A stretch of 64,000 nt of DNA from Allium sativum (lineage: Eukaryota; Streptophyta; Magnoliopsida; Asparagales; Amaryllidaceae): the NCBI GenBank assembly GCA_030737875.1, contig CM060915.1, positions 899,437,177 through 899,501,176 on the forward strand. Reading direction: 5' to 3'. The notes below the pieces were generated by a model. That model was not told where the DNA came from and did not search any database. It saw only the letters and a list, made by a program, of their open reading frames with translations. Position numbers and translations under genes: made by a program. Below, piece by piece: positions 45,042 to 58,100 of the stretch (position 1 is the first letter of the stretch; each line of letters starts with the position of its first letter).

Positions 45042-45513
45042 CACGCACCTATTCATAAATTCTAATATTGACAAGTAATGCAAATTGATTGTTTACCTAT
45101 TTTAAAAAGTAGAAATCGAATATATAATTTAATTCCCCTTTTTTTTCTACTTTCCTCGTAACATACAAAGTCAATGCATAATGAAGTTACCTACATACAT
45201 ATATATCTATATATACATGCATAAATCTTTCCTTTCCAAATAAACTGACTGTATTTATCTTCTTCTTCTTTTCTTTCTTTTTAGTGCATGCATCCACACA
45301 TTTCCTTCCGCTTTTTGTATTAATTGCATTAATTTTTCTTTTACTGTAGCCTAATTAATTCACATTTTTTTTCAATGCACATTTTTAAACTTGTACCTTC
45401 TTAACATAATTGCAAATATATATATATTCATTTTTTTATTTTTCTTCATTAATTAGTTAATCCTTTAATTAATTATCTTTATGGTATAGTATATCTAATT
45501 TCGGGGTGTTACA

Positions 45514-45705
45514 CATTGTTTCGAAAAGTAAAATTAACATTGTTTGTCAACATCGTTTTGTAATGAAAATCAACATTTTTTGTAAATCAAAGAAAACAAT
45601 GTTTTGTAAAGACATTTTTTATAAAATATATAATGACACTGTTTATAAAATATAAAATTGCATTATTTTTAATAATAAAATTTGCATTGTTTTTAAAATA
45701 GAAAA
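45514..45705. repeat. ATTGTTTTGAA minisatellite, right part
   Basis: Opens with the CATTG duplication and continues the array broken at 9967 (ATTGTTTCGAAAAG, ACATTGTTTGTC, CATCGTTTTGTAA), with increasing drift to the right. Confidence 0.8.
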
Positions 45706-46540
45706 GAAATATAAAAATATGATTTTCATATATGCATAACGTAAATAAAAATATGATTTTTATAATTTAATCTGGAATAAAAATATGATTTTTACCATAT
45801 ATATATATATATATAACACCATTAAAAATATGATTTTTAATACAAAATGTGTGACACAGACTACGACGGAACTAAATGGAATCCAAATTGTCCGCTAAAG
45901 ACTAACAGAGTGAAAACAAAAGTCATAACTCTTTCTCACTCAACCTTTTGTATAGTTATTTATTTTTATAACTAAATGTAATTAAATGTCTACGATGAAA
46001 TATTTGTTTGATCATATCTATTTCATAAATGACTTGTTGAAATGTATGTTGTGATATGATGTGATTGAGATTTGCGATATTTAACATGTTAAAATAATGT
46101 TATTATACTTAAGATAATTTAAATAATTTTACACTCCCATTAACAAGTTACCTGACTTGTTCATGTGATTGGGACGATAATTTTCACACATCGCCCAAGT
46201 GCACAAATAATAATATATTATTTGATTATGTGTTGGATGAAACCCCACACGGGTCTAGGGATGATATTCTGATCACACATCTCCCTTGTGATTAGTTAGA
46301 CTGTGTTAAACATTATTTATTTATTTAATGCTTATACAGTTGTAGGATGCACTCTAGATGCTTTTGGCTGTTTTAATGATTATTGATCATTAGTATAGAA
46401 TTCATGCGATGTATGAAAATCCATATAATCAAATTATATGGTAATTGTTTGGGACTCATTCCAATTTAGGAATAAATGAATGTTTTTAATATATATTCAG
46501 TTAAACGAATCAAATGATGGTTTTGATGTTTTAAATTAAG

Positions 46541-46925
46541 AAGACTATATTTTTATTGTCAATTTGTTACAATAAAAAGATTTGGATAAAAAGACTATAT
46601 TTCTATTCTCAAAGTGTTACAATAATAGATTCGGATAAAAAGAATATATTTCTATTGTCAAGGTGTTACAATAAAAGATTTGAATTAAAAAGAACATATT
46701 TTTATGGTCATTTTGTTAAAATGAAAAGATTGGAATTAAAAGAACATATTTTATTGTCATTTTGTTAAAATAAAAAGAGTAAAATTAAAAGTTCATATTT
46801 TTATCATCATTTTGTAAAAATAGAAAGATTAGAAATTAAAGATTACATTTTTATTGTAACTTTATTTCATTAAAAAGATTTAACAATGAAAATTATATTT
46901 TCATTGTATGTTTATGACCAAAAAA
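46541..46925. repeat. eight-unit tandem repeat of about 50 bp with hairpin core
   Basis: Each unit has an ATATTTTTATTGTC...TGTTACAATAAAAAGATT pattern. In the first unit TTTTTATTGT (46550-46559) pairs perfectly with ACAATAAAAA (46569-46578) across a 9-nt loop. Later units keep most of the pairing despite substitutions. Confidence 0.85.
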
Positions 46926-47851
46926 AGAATTAGATATAAAAATATGAAGCCGGTTAAGTAGCAATGCCATTTTTTCCCAAACGGGTGTATCGGTTGATTT
47001 TATACATTTAATAATGAATATAATATAAAGATGTAATTTCAGAATATAATATTTTGAAAATATTATCATTTTTATATGATAAAGATATATAATATTCTAT
47101 TTTGATTTAAAATTGAAATGCAAGCTGGAGTCGTTTTAAAATAATTTTATAAACGTTTTAAAATACGTTTAGAAAAGAAATCGACGATATATATATTATA
47201 TATATAATGGCTTGAATAAAACGTTTCGCGCAACAACCATTCGCGAATTTCGAACATTAACTTCGATTGGACATAGCAGAAGATCCAACCGTCAGATTCT
47301 TCTGAAACCGGAACCTACGGGTTCGTACCAAAAAGAGCTTTCATATAATAATAGGATATTTAAAATCCAACGGTTAGTTTTTCAGAAATGTTTAAATCAA
47401 GTTGGAAAAAAAACAGTGCTAGTGCAACTAAATGACCTGAAACGTCATTTAATTGAATAGGCCTATTTTTAAATAAATAAAAATAGGGAAAAATTATGTA
47501 AAATCATAATAAATGATTTAAAAGGGGTTTTGGATGAATATTTCCAAGCTATAAAGATAAAAGATATTTTATCAAAACGATTGATTTATTTATTCTCAAA
47601 TAAATATAAGGATTTAAAATGATTTTAATATAACCAGAGTTTTCCAATATATGAATTGGAATGGGTTTGAATGATAATAACCTTCGGATTATTTCGATAT
47701 TGGATTCCGTGATTACGCGGATATTGTTTTGGGAATTTGGAAGATATATAATATCGTTATTCCCGATATGATATCCGTTAGTTTCAGAATTTGATATTGA
47801 ATATAAGTCGAGATAATTCCTATTCAGGACCTTATATTTAATATCAAATAA

Positions 47852-48260
47852 GATTTTGGGTTTGTCGTGAATGGTGTCTTAAATAACACTATTCTTGAAC
47901 CTATTTGATAAAAGAATAAATCTTTTAATTAAGATTTAAATGAGATTTTCCAATATTGAAATAAAGTGAAAATTGATTTTGGGTAGATTGTGAACAATGT
48001 TTTAAATGACATCAGTTCTTAATACTCGATTAACGGTGAAATTATGATTTTTAATTTATTAATCTTTAAATTAAGATTTAATAGAATTTTCTAAAGAGAA
48101 ATTTTCCAATTTAATATATATTAAATGGAATAGGATTTTGGGTTTGTCGTGAACTATGTTTTTAAGAGACATTTGTTCTTTAACCCAGTTAAAGACAAGA
48201 TTAAAAGTTGAATAATCAATAAATAAACATTTTATAAGATTAAAGCTAAATGGAGCCTTA
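47852..48260. repeat. three degenerate tandem copies of 125-160 bp
   Basis: Copies start near 47852, 47975 and 48133 with GATTTTGGGT..GT(C/G)GTGAA and continue with an ACATT..TTCTT segment and ...AATCTTTAATTAAGATT. Confidence 0.7.
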
Positions 48261-48447
48261 ATGAATCTTTAATTAGATTGAATAGAAATAAAGTAATTAA
48301 GTTTACTGAATTCTAGAAATAACCGAGGATGGAGTATCACCAGTTTTACTTCATGCGATAGTTGAATCTTTAATTAGATTTGAATGATAAATGGTAATTA
48401 AATTTATCGGAACACACTGGGTGTTAGATATAGGGTACCACTATTTT

Positions 48448-48452
48448 TACTC
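48448..48452. repeat. target-site duplication of element B, left copy (TACTC)
   Basis: TACTC lies before TGTAACGACCC at 48453 and again at 60876-60880 after ...GGGTCGTTACA. Confidence 0.95.
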
Positions 48453-51400
48453 TGTAACGACCCGTATTTTCTACCTATTTATTTGGAATATTTTAATTAT
48501 TTTAATTATTTAAAATATTGGTTTGAATTTAAATAATCGAATTTAACGATTATATTTGGAATATATTATTTAAATAAGTAATAAAATAATATTAAATTTC
48601 CAGAATACTTGGGGAATGCAGAATTTGAAATATATTGTGATCGGGCAGTTGGAATTGGTCAAAGACTGTTCGTGTAGAAATTTTGGTGACGGTTCGTTAG
48701 AAAACAACGACTAAATATATAAATGGTTATAAATTAATTAAATAACGAGCTACAGCGGCGCAGCAGTTCGCGTTTTGGCGTTTTGAACTTCAGTGGGTCG
48801 TACCGGGTTCAAAATAAGTCGGATTTCCTCGAAACAAGAAACGTCGGGACCGGTTTGACGATATCTTTCTAATGGCAGAGAAAAATCGAGTTTTCGTCGT
48901 GAAGATTTTATTTTATGGCCAAATCAAATTTTGAAATAAACGCTATGGAAATCGTTATCGACCTCTAAAATGGCCGTTTTGCAAACGGACTCAGATTTCG
49001 ATGAAATTAGTTTCATTGGAACCGTATCGGCAAATTATTGTCAGAAAAGCAAACTGCGTGGAAAACCGATGTCGTATGTGACCACGGAAGCCGTAAATGC
49101 CCGTTCAATTTCTATAGCGCGTAGTTAATTTAATCGAGAGATATTTGAGTGTAACTTGAGCAGACGATCGAATTAAGCCACGAAACCAGTTCCGTTGAGT
49201 TCGTATCGTCGATTAGAGTCAGGATAGCTATATAGTTTGTTATTTTTGAAGACCGGGAAAATTGGTGTCAAAAATGGCATTGCGGTGCACGTAAAAATAG
49301 CCTACCAGGCAAACGGTCTCGGAATGCGACGAAACTAGTGTCGTTGGGTTCGTATTGAAAAATTATTGTAGGATTTCAAAGTTTCAAATTTATTTGATTT
49401 AGCTAGTGACCGTGAAAAATTAAAATGCGTGTTTATTTCTGGTTTTATAAAGGAAAATTTTCCAAACGAAGTCAGAATTCGACGAAACTTGTCCCATTGA
49501 GACCGGAATACCTTTTTACATTGAGATTGGTTTTTTTATCAGTAGACGGAAGTCGTTTGTGGTGGTTTTGATGTGTTACTTCACGACGAAGTATCGTTAA
49601 CAAATAAATAAATAAAATATATATATATAATAAAAAGAGAATCCCTGCGCACCAGATTCTTTCATGTGAAAACTGAAATCGTGTACCATACCGTGAGCAC
49701 CAAGTTTTATTTTCCTATTTAATACCACTACCGTGACCTAAAACCCAAACCATTTTCTCACCTTCTCGTTTGATACAGCAAAGTCATTCTCAAAATATAA
49801 TGGCAGATTCTCGTTCAACAATTACATTTGAAATTCTATTAAAAAAAAAACGAAGTACCCATTGAGTTGCTACTAGTTTAAGGATCGAACTGGTGGCAAT
49901 TATTGTATGGCTCGATCAGGTTTTGGGAGTTTAAATCGGTGAAGTGTTGTGTTTGTATTTTTGAAGCTGGGTTCGGAATTGGTCACCGTAGTTGGACCGT
50001 GGACCACCGAAAGGGATGAGGCAGGTCGGGATGGAAAGCTTGAGGCACAGCGGTTGTCAGGGCGTCAGTTTTAGGTGGTCCAGTGGGTCCTAGGCGGCGC
50101 TAGAGGAAGTTGAACGCAGGGAGTCCTGGGGTGTATTTCTGGAGTTGGCTTTCGGGTTTTGGGTCTCGTGGCGGGTCTGTGGACCACCGGTGGAGGCGAG
50201 GCCGGTCAGGAAAGGAAGAGGTGGCGACGACGGTCAGGGGGTCAGCCTCTGGTGAACTCTTGTTGGATGCGGTGGAGGCAGTGGCAATTTGAAGAGGCCA
50301 AAGTCTGGAAGGCAAAAATCGAGTGCTTGGAAGAAGAAAGTGACGGGGTTAATTAGTTTAACCAAGAGATTAGCATAACAATGGTAATTTATTTAATTAA
50401 TAAGTGATATTAGGTTTAATTTTATATATCATAATTAAGAGTGGGTATTAATTAAAGCGTCAAACTTAACTTTTGGGTGCTACAGGAATGAGCTTGGTCA
50501 GAAGCTAGATTCTGGACAGTGAGTTGAAAACAAATGAAGGAACCCCTAGACAAGAACAGTAAAGTATCGGCCTGATTCATAAGTAATCAAATTTTCTTTA
50601 TTTAAACTTAATTAAGAAATCCATTATCTATTTTAAATAAGTTAAACTTATGATAAGTATAACTCGTGTCTGTATTATCAGAATTGGACGAAACGACTGT
50701 AAATGGGTTCGAAATCACGGTGTCGATGGATACGAACTGGAATGGAGAGATTCACAGAAAGCTGGGATTTTGTGCAGTTTCAAACGTTAGTTTGAAACTG
50801 TATAAATCAACACGACATCGTCAGAAACAACAAGGTGAGTTAATTCTCATACCTTCTGGAATCCTGTGATGTGGTACATTCACAGTAAAATATATTTTAC
50901 AGTTAACAGTTTAAATTGGTTGATTGGATGCGATGGATGAAATTGGTTGTTATTGGTTGATTGATTGTAGTTGTTTGTATCTCGTCAATTATTTCTTCGT
51001 ATATTTTTATCAACTGACATCTGTGATGCAGAGAAGGACAGGTTGGAGGGATCCGACCGGATTCCTCAAATAAACTGTATTTTTGGTTGTCGTGCAGATA
51101 TATATGAATTGTTCACCCTGACTGACACCAAAACTGGTTCGAATATTGATAATTGAATATACCCATCGTGTTGTGGTTAAAATCAACTGATTGTGTTGAC
51201 TGAGTAAATGGGCAGTAATGGCCTAGACGTAAGGTTTTAACATTGTTCTACCATTAGGGAAATTGACGGGATTTTAAAGTATGAATTTATTTATAACAAA
51301 ATTAAAGTTATTCAATTATTTCATATGAGTATTTAAATTGGGAATTTAAAAAAAATGAATATATTAGATCGAGTTATAAAAGAAATTGGTTAAATGGTTT

Positions 51401-54170
51401 AGACAGTTTAAAAAGTGGAAAGCCAAGAATTTACCAACAGACTGGTAAAAAGGGAATTATTGTTTTAAATAATTAAATAGTGATTTTTAAATTAATTAGG
51501 TTATTTAATTAATTTAATAGGGGAAATGACAAATGTAAATCAGTTAAATGTTAACTGATATGTATTGTTGATAAAACCAAATGTTTTAGTTGAAATTAAA
51601 ATGAACTAAATCGATTTGAATTTTCTGAATAATCGTTAAACGTGACGAAGGGTTTGTAATGTTAGCGGATCTTCGATTAAATAAAATTAAAAGGGATGTA
51701 TAATCAAATTATTCAAACAAAATTGGAAAATGTAGTTCGTAAGTGAACATTGAGTTTAAACTAGATTTTTCCTAAATGATTTAATTGGGAAAAGGTGGAC
51801 TCAGTTGAAAAAAAAATGTTTGTGGAAGATGAAATAAGTGAATAAGGTTTGAGTAAAGGCTATGATTAGTGAATATTTTCTTAATTCAAGGAATTAAGTA
51901 AAAGGAGTTTTGAACGAGGATTTCAAGTATGAGAAACAGATATTTAACCAGCGTTGAAATCAATAGGGGAAATGGGATTTTGATGTTAGTGATAAACTAA
52001 TGTTATTCTAAGACAAGAACGGGTCAGTCAAGGTCTGAGAGGTAACTAAAATACCCCAACTTGGTCGACTTCACTATTGTCGAGAAATGGTATTAGTTGG
52101 AGCGAGGAAAGGTGTTGAAATGGGTTTTACCCTATACGAGGAATATCAAACTATAATGCAAGGTTTTGGGAAATAAATAATATTGCAATAATAGTTTCAA
52201 AGGGAATAAGAATATTGTTTTCAAATTACAGTGAATATTGTTTATTCAATTAGAGTTGACCAAATATAGTTAGAGTTAAGCAAAACATAGTTATTCAGGA
52301 AAGGTTTTCCATTGCATACGACTGCTAGCGTAATTCGCAGGGCTGCAGATAGCCTACGGCGGTCGGATGTTTCCTGAGGGAATCGGGCGTAACCATTGTG
52401 ATCGCTGTGATCTAGAGTCAAGCGAATGGAGTTAAGTCAATATTAATTAATCAATAGGAATAATGAAGTTAAGTTAGTCAAGTTAAATAAGTCGAGGTTA
52501 GTCGAGTTAGAGTTAATTAATCAAATAAATCATTCAGAGTTAATCAGAGGAAATTTGGTTAAATACATTTTAAGAGGTCAAGTTGTGTTAAGTGTTGAAT
52601 CAGCAAACTGATCTTATTCACACAATTGTTATTCGATAGTTAAATCACCGACTATCGAAGTTGACCAATACGATTGTTGGTATGGAAAGACCGGGATCGA
52701 ATTCTTATTCGAAAACCATACCGATCAACAAATACGTGGAAATATCAGAAGATGATCGTGGTGGAGCATTGAAGACTGTGGATTTTCATAAACGGAAGGA
52801 CTGCTAATAATCTATGGTTAGCTCCCAGAGATAAACTGTGGTTCTGTCAGGATTGGAATCTACTGGTTGCAAGGACTTCTCGCTACTGATCCATGAGGTG
52901 ATTCCTATATGAGATGCAGTAGCAGAGTGCCTTCGGTTCATCCTGTTCCTATATGACTTGTATGGACGAGTGTCTGACAGAGTATTTCCAAAGGGGTCAC
53001 GTATATTGATTTTCTACAAACGTATCTCTGTTGGTGGCGGAGAAGGCTGTACACCTTCTTTGGCTTAACGCTCAGAGTATTTTTGTGGTAATCAACATTT
53101 AGTGATATCTGGCGGATCTGACGATGTGGCATTCAAAGTGTATGGTGGCCAGATGTTCGAGAGGAATTCTAGCCTCAAACCTCATCAACCGGGAGATGAC
53201 AAAAATCGGGCAGGCAGCATGGCTATGTGGGTCGCTCCCATTAGGGTGTATGATCACCTATCTAGAGAAATTCCATTTGCTTCTTTAATCTATGTTCGAT
53301 GCTGTCCCTATTCGGGCAGGCGGTTGCTGATCCCAACCGTCGGTGATATACATTCGATACACTCAAGCGAAATGAGTGGTCGGTCATGTGAGGGCCGGGT
53401 TGCAAGACGTTCTTGTTGAACCCAGTGTATTCGCCTCTAGAGATACACGTGCGGAAGGTGGTCCCATACCTTGTCAAGGTTGGAATCCGATATCCAATAA
53501 GCGCCCGCGGTTTTGGTTTGTATACTATATATGGGGAGCGTGAGATGCAAGCGTTCCTCTAGATTGATATTTACTTGTATTTATACATTATGATAATAAC
53601 AGATTAAAGTATGATTTCGAAAATGGTTTGGATTATAGTAAGGTAAAAACCGTCCGTGTTTATGTGTGGACTGGTCTTACTATTATCCTTTGATTTCAGA
53701 AAGGATTTTCCAAAGTTAAACAAGTGTGTGTTATGTGAATTTATCACTGATAGTATTCCAGACTGACCCGGTGTATTTTGTTTTAAATCAAATGTGCTCG
53801 GGTCAGACCGAGTATGTTCCAGGTTAGGTTCGCTTGGAGTTTTCAGGTGCTGGAAGCAGGCGGCTTCACCGCTAGATATATACAGATATCTTTCCGCTGT
53901 GATTGATGAATGTTGTACTCTGAGGATTGGTATGTATATACAATTCTTTTAAAGAAATTTGTTATATTATATTTTATTTGTTCCGCTGTGAGATCCTGAT
54001 GTGTTCTCCTTCTTTGTTCTATTCTAATATTCTTTCTTCCTTTTCTCACCCTCTAACTTCTTTCTATTGACAATCTGGGGGTTCGATACTTGGGTTTTCG
54101 GCAAGCGATACGGGTTGATGTATTGTTGTCGAAGGCTCGAGCGTCGATTTTTTTGCCCCGGGTCGTTACA
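48453..54170 (+). mobile_element. 5' LTR of element B (5718 bp)
   Basis: Opens TGTAACGACCCGTATTTTC. A GC-richer stretch at 49990-50340 and a palindrome next to a TATA box (50775-50808) stand out. Short frames (for example at 50110 and 50666) are not maintained between the two LTRs. The 3' third is homologous to 6364-7468 and, more distantly, to 61387-62480. Confidence 0.95.
50775..50808 (+). promoter_or_regulatory. 11-bp-arm palindrome abutting a TATA box, B left LTR
   Basis: CAGTTTCAAAC-GTTA-GTTTGAAACTG (50775-50800) is a perfect inverted repeat with a 4-nt loop, followed without a gap by TATAAATC (50801-50808). The right LTR has the identical arrangement at 57491-57524. It could be the LTR promoter with a dimeric factor site, or a chance hairpin in a spliced leader. 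Confidence 0.45.
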
Positions 54171-54171
54171 G

Positions 54172-54183
54172 TGGTATCAGAGC
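54172..54183 (+). promoter_or_regulatory. primer-binding site of element B, initiator-Met tRNA
   Basis: TGGTATCAGAGC, 1 nt after the LTR, the same as in C, D and F. Confidence 0.93.
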
Positions 54184-55164
54184 TATTAGTTTAGTGATAA
54201 CCTTGGCTCTGTGGCGTGACTCAATAGAGATGGGTTTAGTAATGCCCTAGATTGAGTTTGTGTATATATATACGAGAGGGCGTATTTGTATTTTGATATA
54301 AAATCATTTTTGAAAATTATTTTTGCCCAATTTATTTTATAATAAAATAAAGGTAAAGGTTGTTATAGTATGGGCAAATAGATTGAATTGTTAATGTTGA
54401 TTTGAATGATGTGTTTGAATTGTGTTGTTGATTGTCTGGATATAAACCTGAACCTGAATAAACTTGGTTGAAAACCAGTGTGAAATAAATAAGTTGAATA
54501 AATCAATCCAGATAAAATATATTTGAATGGATAATTAAAGAAATAAAGGAAGAGATTATGAATAATTATAACCTTGTATGGATTGAATTGGGTGTGAATG
54601 GGTTGATATGAATGATATGGGTATTTTGAACCTAACTGACATTTGTTTGGATACTAATGAATTGGTTGAGTTGAGAACAGGTGCAGACGAGCCAGTTCGG
54701 CTTTAAATCAGTTCAAGAGAGAAAATTCTGGAATTAATCAAAACCCTGTTTGAATAGAGCTGCAAAATAACTAAGCAAGCTCGAATAAAATATATCGTTT
54801 ATCGCATCATAACGCTCGTCCAAAAGGTACGCCTACGGAAATATGAAATTTTTGGTTTTTTTTTGGATTTTGGGTTTGAATTTTGGATTTTTCCGACCTT
54901 GAGAGTCGATGTATACATATTTCTTGATCCTGCAATATTGCAGATGGTCCTCCGTACAAGGGAGACTCTGCCGAAATTTTTCCAGAATTTAGGGAGTTTT
55001 TTTTTTTGAAATTTTTGGAAAATTCTTTTATTTGAAATAAATTGATTTAAAACCAATTGGATCAGTTTGAAAATAAATTCGAGTTTTAAAATAAATTCTT
55101 TTTGAAAGGGTAATAGTTAACGACATTTCTTCAACCTTAGCGATTTCGAGGACGAAATTATTTT
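54184..55164 (+). other. internal region of element B, non-coding
   Basis: About 980 bp, AT-rich, with no frame above about 85 codons and no gag or pol motif. Only the final stretch (55135-55164) recalls the end of a chromovirus pol/3' region. It probably keeps packaging and priming signals only. Confidence 0.85.
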
Positions 55165-55177
55165 AAGGGGAAAGGAA
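55165..55177 (+). promoter_or_regulatory. polypurine tract of element B
   Basis: AAGGGGAAAGGAA directly before the TG of the right LTR. Confidence 0.92.
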
Positions 55178-58100
55178 TGTAACGACCCGTATTTTCTGCC
55201 TATTTATTTGGAATATTTTAATTATTTAAAATATTTGTTTGAATTTAAATAATCGAATTTAACGATTATATTTGGAATATATTATTTAAATAAGTAATAA
55301 AATAATATTAAATTTCCAGAATACTTGGGAAATGCAGAATTTGAAATATATTGTGATCGGGCAGTTGGAATTGGTCAAAGACTGTTCGTGTTGAAATTTT
55401 GGTGGCGGTTCATTAGAAAACAACGACTAAATATATATATGGTTATAAATTAATTAAATAATGAGCTGCAGCGGCGCGGTAGTTCGCGTTTTAGCGTTTT
55501 GAACTTCAGTGGGTTGTACCGGGTTCAAAATAAGTCGGATTTCCTCGAAATAAGAAACGTCGGGACCGGTTCGACAATATCTTTCTAATGGCAGAGAAAA
55601 ATCGAGTTTTCGTTGTGAAGATTTTATTTTATGGCCAAATCAAATTTTGAAATAAACGCTATGGAAATCGTTATCGACCTCTAAAATGGCCGTTTTGCAA
55701 ACGGACTCAGGTTTCGATGAAATTAGTTTCATTGGAACCGTATCGGCAACTTATTGTCAGAAAAGAAAACTGCGTGGAAAACCGATGTCGTATGTGACCA
55801 CGGCAGCCGTAAATGCCCGTTCAATTTCTATAGTGCGTAGTTAATTTAATCAAGAGATATTTGAGTGTAACTTGAGCAGACGATCGAATTAAGCCATGAA
55901 ACCAGTTCCGTTGAGTTCGTATCATCAATTAGAGTCAGGATAGCTATATAGTTTGTTATTTTTGAAAACCGGGAAAATTGGTGTCAAAAATGGCATTGCG
56001 GTGCACGTAAAAATAGCCTACCAGGCAAACAGTCTCGGAATGCAACGAAACTAGTGTCGTTGGGTTCGTATTGAAAAATTGTTGTAGGATTTCAAAGTTT
56101 CAAATTTATTTGATTTAGCTAGTGACCGTGAAAAATTAAAATGCGTGTTTATTTCTGGTTTTATAAAGGAAAATTTTCCAAACGAAGTCGGAATTCGACG
56201 AAAGTTGTCCCATTGAGACCGGAATACCTTTTTACATTGAGATAGGTTTTTTTATCAGTAGACGGAAGTCGTTTGTGGTGGTTTTGATGTGTTACTTCAC
56301 GACGAAGTATCGTTAATAAATAAATATATATATATATATATAAAATAAAAAGAGAATCCCTGCGCACCAGATTCTTTCATGTGAAAACTGAAATCGTGTA
56401 CCATACCGTGAGCACCAAGTTTTATTTTCCTATTTAATACCACTACCGTGACCTAAAACCCAAACCATTTTCTCACCTTCTTGTTTGATACAGCAAAGTC
56501 ATTCTCAAAATATAATGGCATATTCTCATTCAACAATTACATTTGAAATTCTATTAAAAAAACAACGAAGTACCCATTGAGTTGCTACTAGTTTAAGGAT
56601 CGAACTGGTGGCAATTATTGTATGGCTCGATCAGGTTTTGGGAGTTTAAATCGGTGAAGTGTTGTGTTTGTATTTTGGAAGCTGGGTTCGGAATTGGTCA
56701 CCATAGTTGGACCGTGGACCACCGGAAGGGATGAGGCAGGTCGGGATGGAAAGCCTGAGGCACAGCGGTTGTCAGGGCATCAGTTTTAGGTGGTCCGGTG
56801 GGTCCTAGGCGGCGCTAGAGGAAGTCGAACGCAGGGAGTCCTTGGTTGTAATTCTGGAGTTGTCTTTCGGGTTTTGGGTCTCGTGGCGGGTCTGTGGACC
56901 ACCGGTGGAGGCGAGGCCGGTCAGGAAAGGAAGAGGAGGCGACGACGGTCAGGGGGGTCAGCCTCTGGTTAACTCTTGTTGGATGCGGTGGAGGCAGTGG
57001 CAATTTGAAGAGGCTGAAGTCTGGAAGGAAAAAATCGAGTGCCTGGAAGAAGAAAGTGACGGGGTTAATTAGTTTAACCAGGAGATTAGCATAACAATGG
57101 TAATTTATTTAATTAATAAGTGATATTAGGTTTAATTTTATATATCATAATTAAGAGTGGGTATTAATTAAAGCGTCAAACTTAACTTTTGGGTGCTACA
57201 GGAATGAGCTTGGTCAGAAGCTGGATTCTGGATAGTGAGTTGAAAACAAATGAAGGAACCCCTAGACAAGAACAGTAAAGTATCGGCCTGATTCATAAGT
57301 AATCAATTTTTCTTTATTTAAACTTAATTAAGAAATCCATTATTTATTTTAAATAAGTTAAACTTATGATAAGTATAACTCGTGTCTGTATTATCAGAAT
57401 TGGACGAAACGACTGTAAATGGGTTCGAAATCACGGTGTCGATGGATACGAACTGGAATGGAGAGATTCAGAGAAAGCTGGGATTTTGTGCAGTTTCAAA
57501 CGTTAGTTTGAAACTGTATAAATCAACACGACATCGTCAGAAACAACAAGGTGAGTTAATTCTTATACCTTTTGGAATCCTGTGGTGTGGTACATTCACA
57601 GTAAAATATATTTTACAGTTAACAGTTTAAATTGGTTGATTGGATGCGATGGATGAAATTGGTTGTTATTGGTTGATTGATTGCAGTTGTTTGTATCTCA
57701 TCAATTATTTCTTCGTATATTTTTATCAACTGACATCTGTGATGCAGAGAAGGACAGGTTGGAGGGATCCGACCGGATTCCTCAAATAAACTGTATTTTT
57801 GGTTGTCGTGCAGATATATATGAATTGTTCACCCTGAATGACACCAAAACTGGTTCGAATATTGATTATTGAATATACCCATCGTGTTGTGGTTAAAATC
57901 AACTGATTGTGTTGACTGAGTAAATGGGCAGTAATGGCCTAGACGTAAGGTTTTAACATTGTTCTACCGTCAGGGAAATTGACGGGATTTTAAAGTATGA
58001 ATTTATTTATAACAAAATTAAAGTTATTCAATTATTTTTTATGAGTATTTAAATTCGGAATTCAAAAAAAATGAATATATTAGATCGAGTTATAAAAGAA

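Larger units (their letters stand above)
9968..45513 (-). mobile_element. element C: Ty3/gypsy element with 4.4 kb LTRs, host of a three-deep nest
   Basis: Both outer ends are LTR ends flanked by CATTG. Without the nested DNA the element is about 11.4 kb: left LTR 9968-14226 plus 38396-38492, internal region 38493-41137, right LTR 41138-45513. The primer site (41124-41135, tRNA-iMet) sits beside the right LTR and the polypurine tract (38493-38500) beside the left one, so the element reads leftwards. The 2.6 kb internal region holds only deleted gag, protease, RT, RNase H and integrase pieces, so C depends on other elements for mobility. Hand comparison of the first 240 bp of the two LTRs gives about 6% substitutions. 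C inserted into the minisatellite. Confidence 0.92.
41138..45513 (-). mobile_element. 5' LTR of element C, uninterrupted
   Basis: 4376 bp, plus strand TGTAACATCCCACG... to ...TTCGGGGTGTTACA. This uninterrupted copy shows exactly where F entered the other LTR. It contains the same seven 51-bp hairpin units, three module copies and TA tracts as its partner. Confidence 0.95.
45706..48452. other. AT-rich repeat-derived DNA between C and B
   Basis: No coding region. It holds two tandem repeat blocks listed separately. The part at about 47200-48447 resembles, at low identity, the sequence style of B's LTR (for example AAAAGGGGTTTTGGATGAATATTTCCAAG against AAAAGGAGTTTTGAACGAGG near 51910). It is probably an older, decayed relative into which B inserted. 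Confidence 0.5.

Noticed and set aside
50110..50356. Arg/Gly-rich frames in the B LTR
   Set aside because: The same DNA in the right LTR (56790-57094) is read in other frames with shifted ends, so there is no selection on a protein.
50666..51156. Two 61-67 codon frames that reappear in the right LTR of B
   Set aside because: The similarity follows from the recent duplication of the whole LTR. A stop in one copy is a sense codon in the other, and no domain is visible.
53102..53419. 105-codon frame present in both B LTRs (also 59807-60124)
   Set aside because: The homologous older copy at 6415-6740 does not keep the frame, so it is not maintained as coding.
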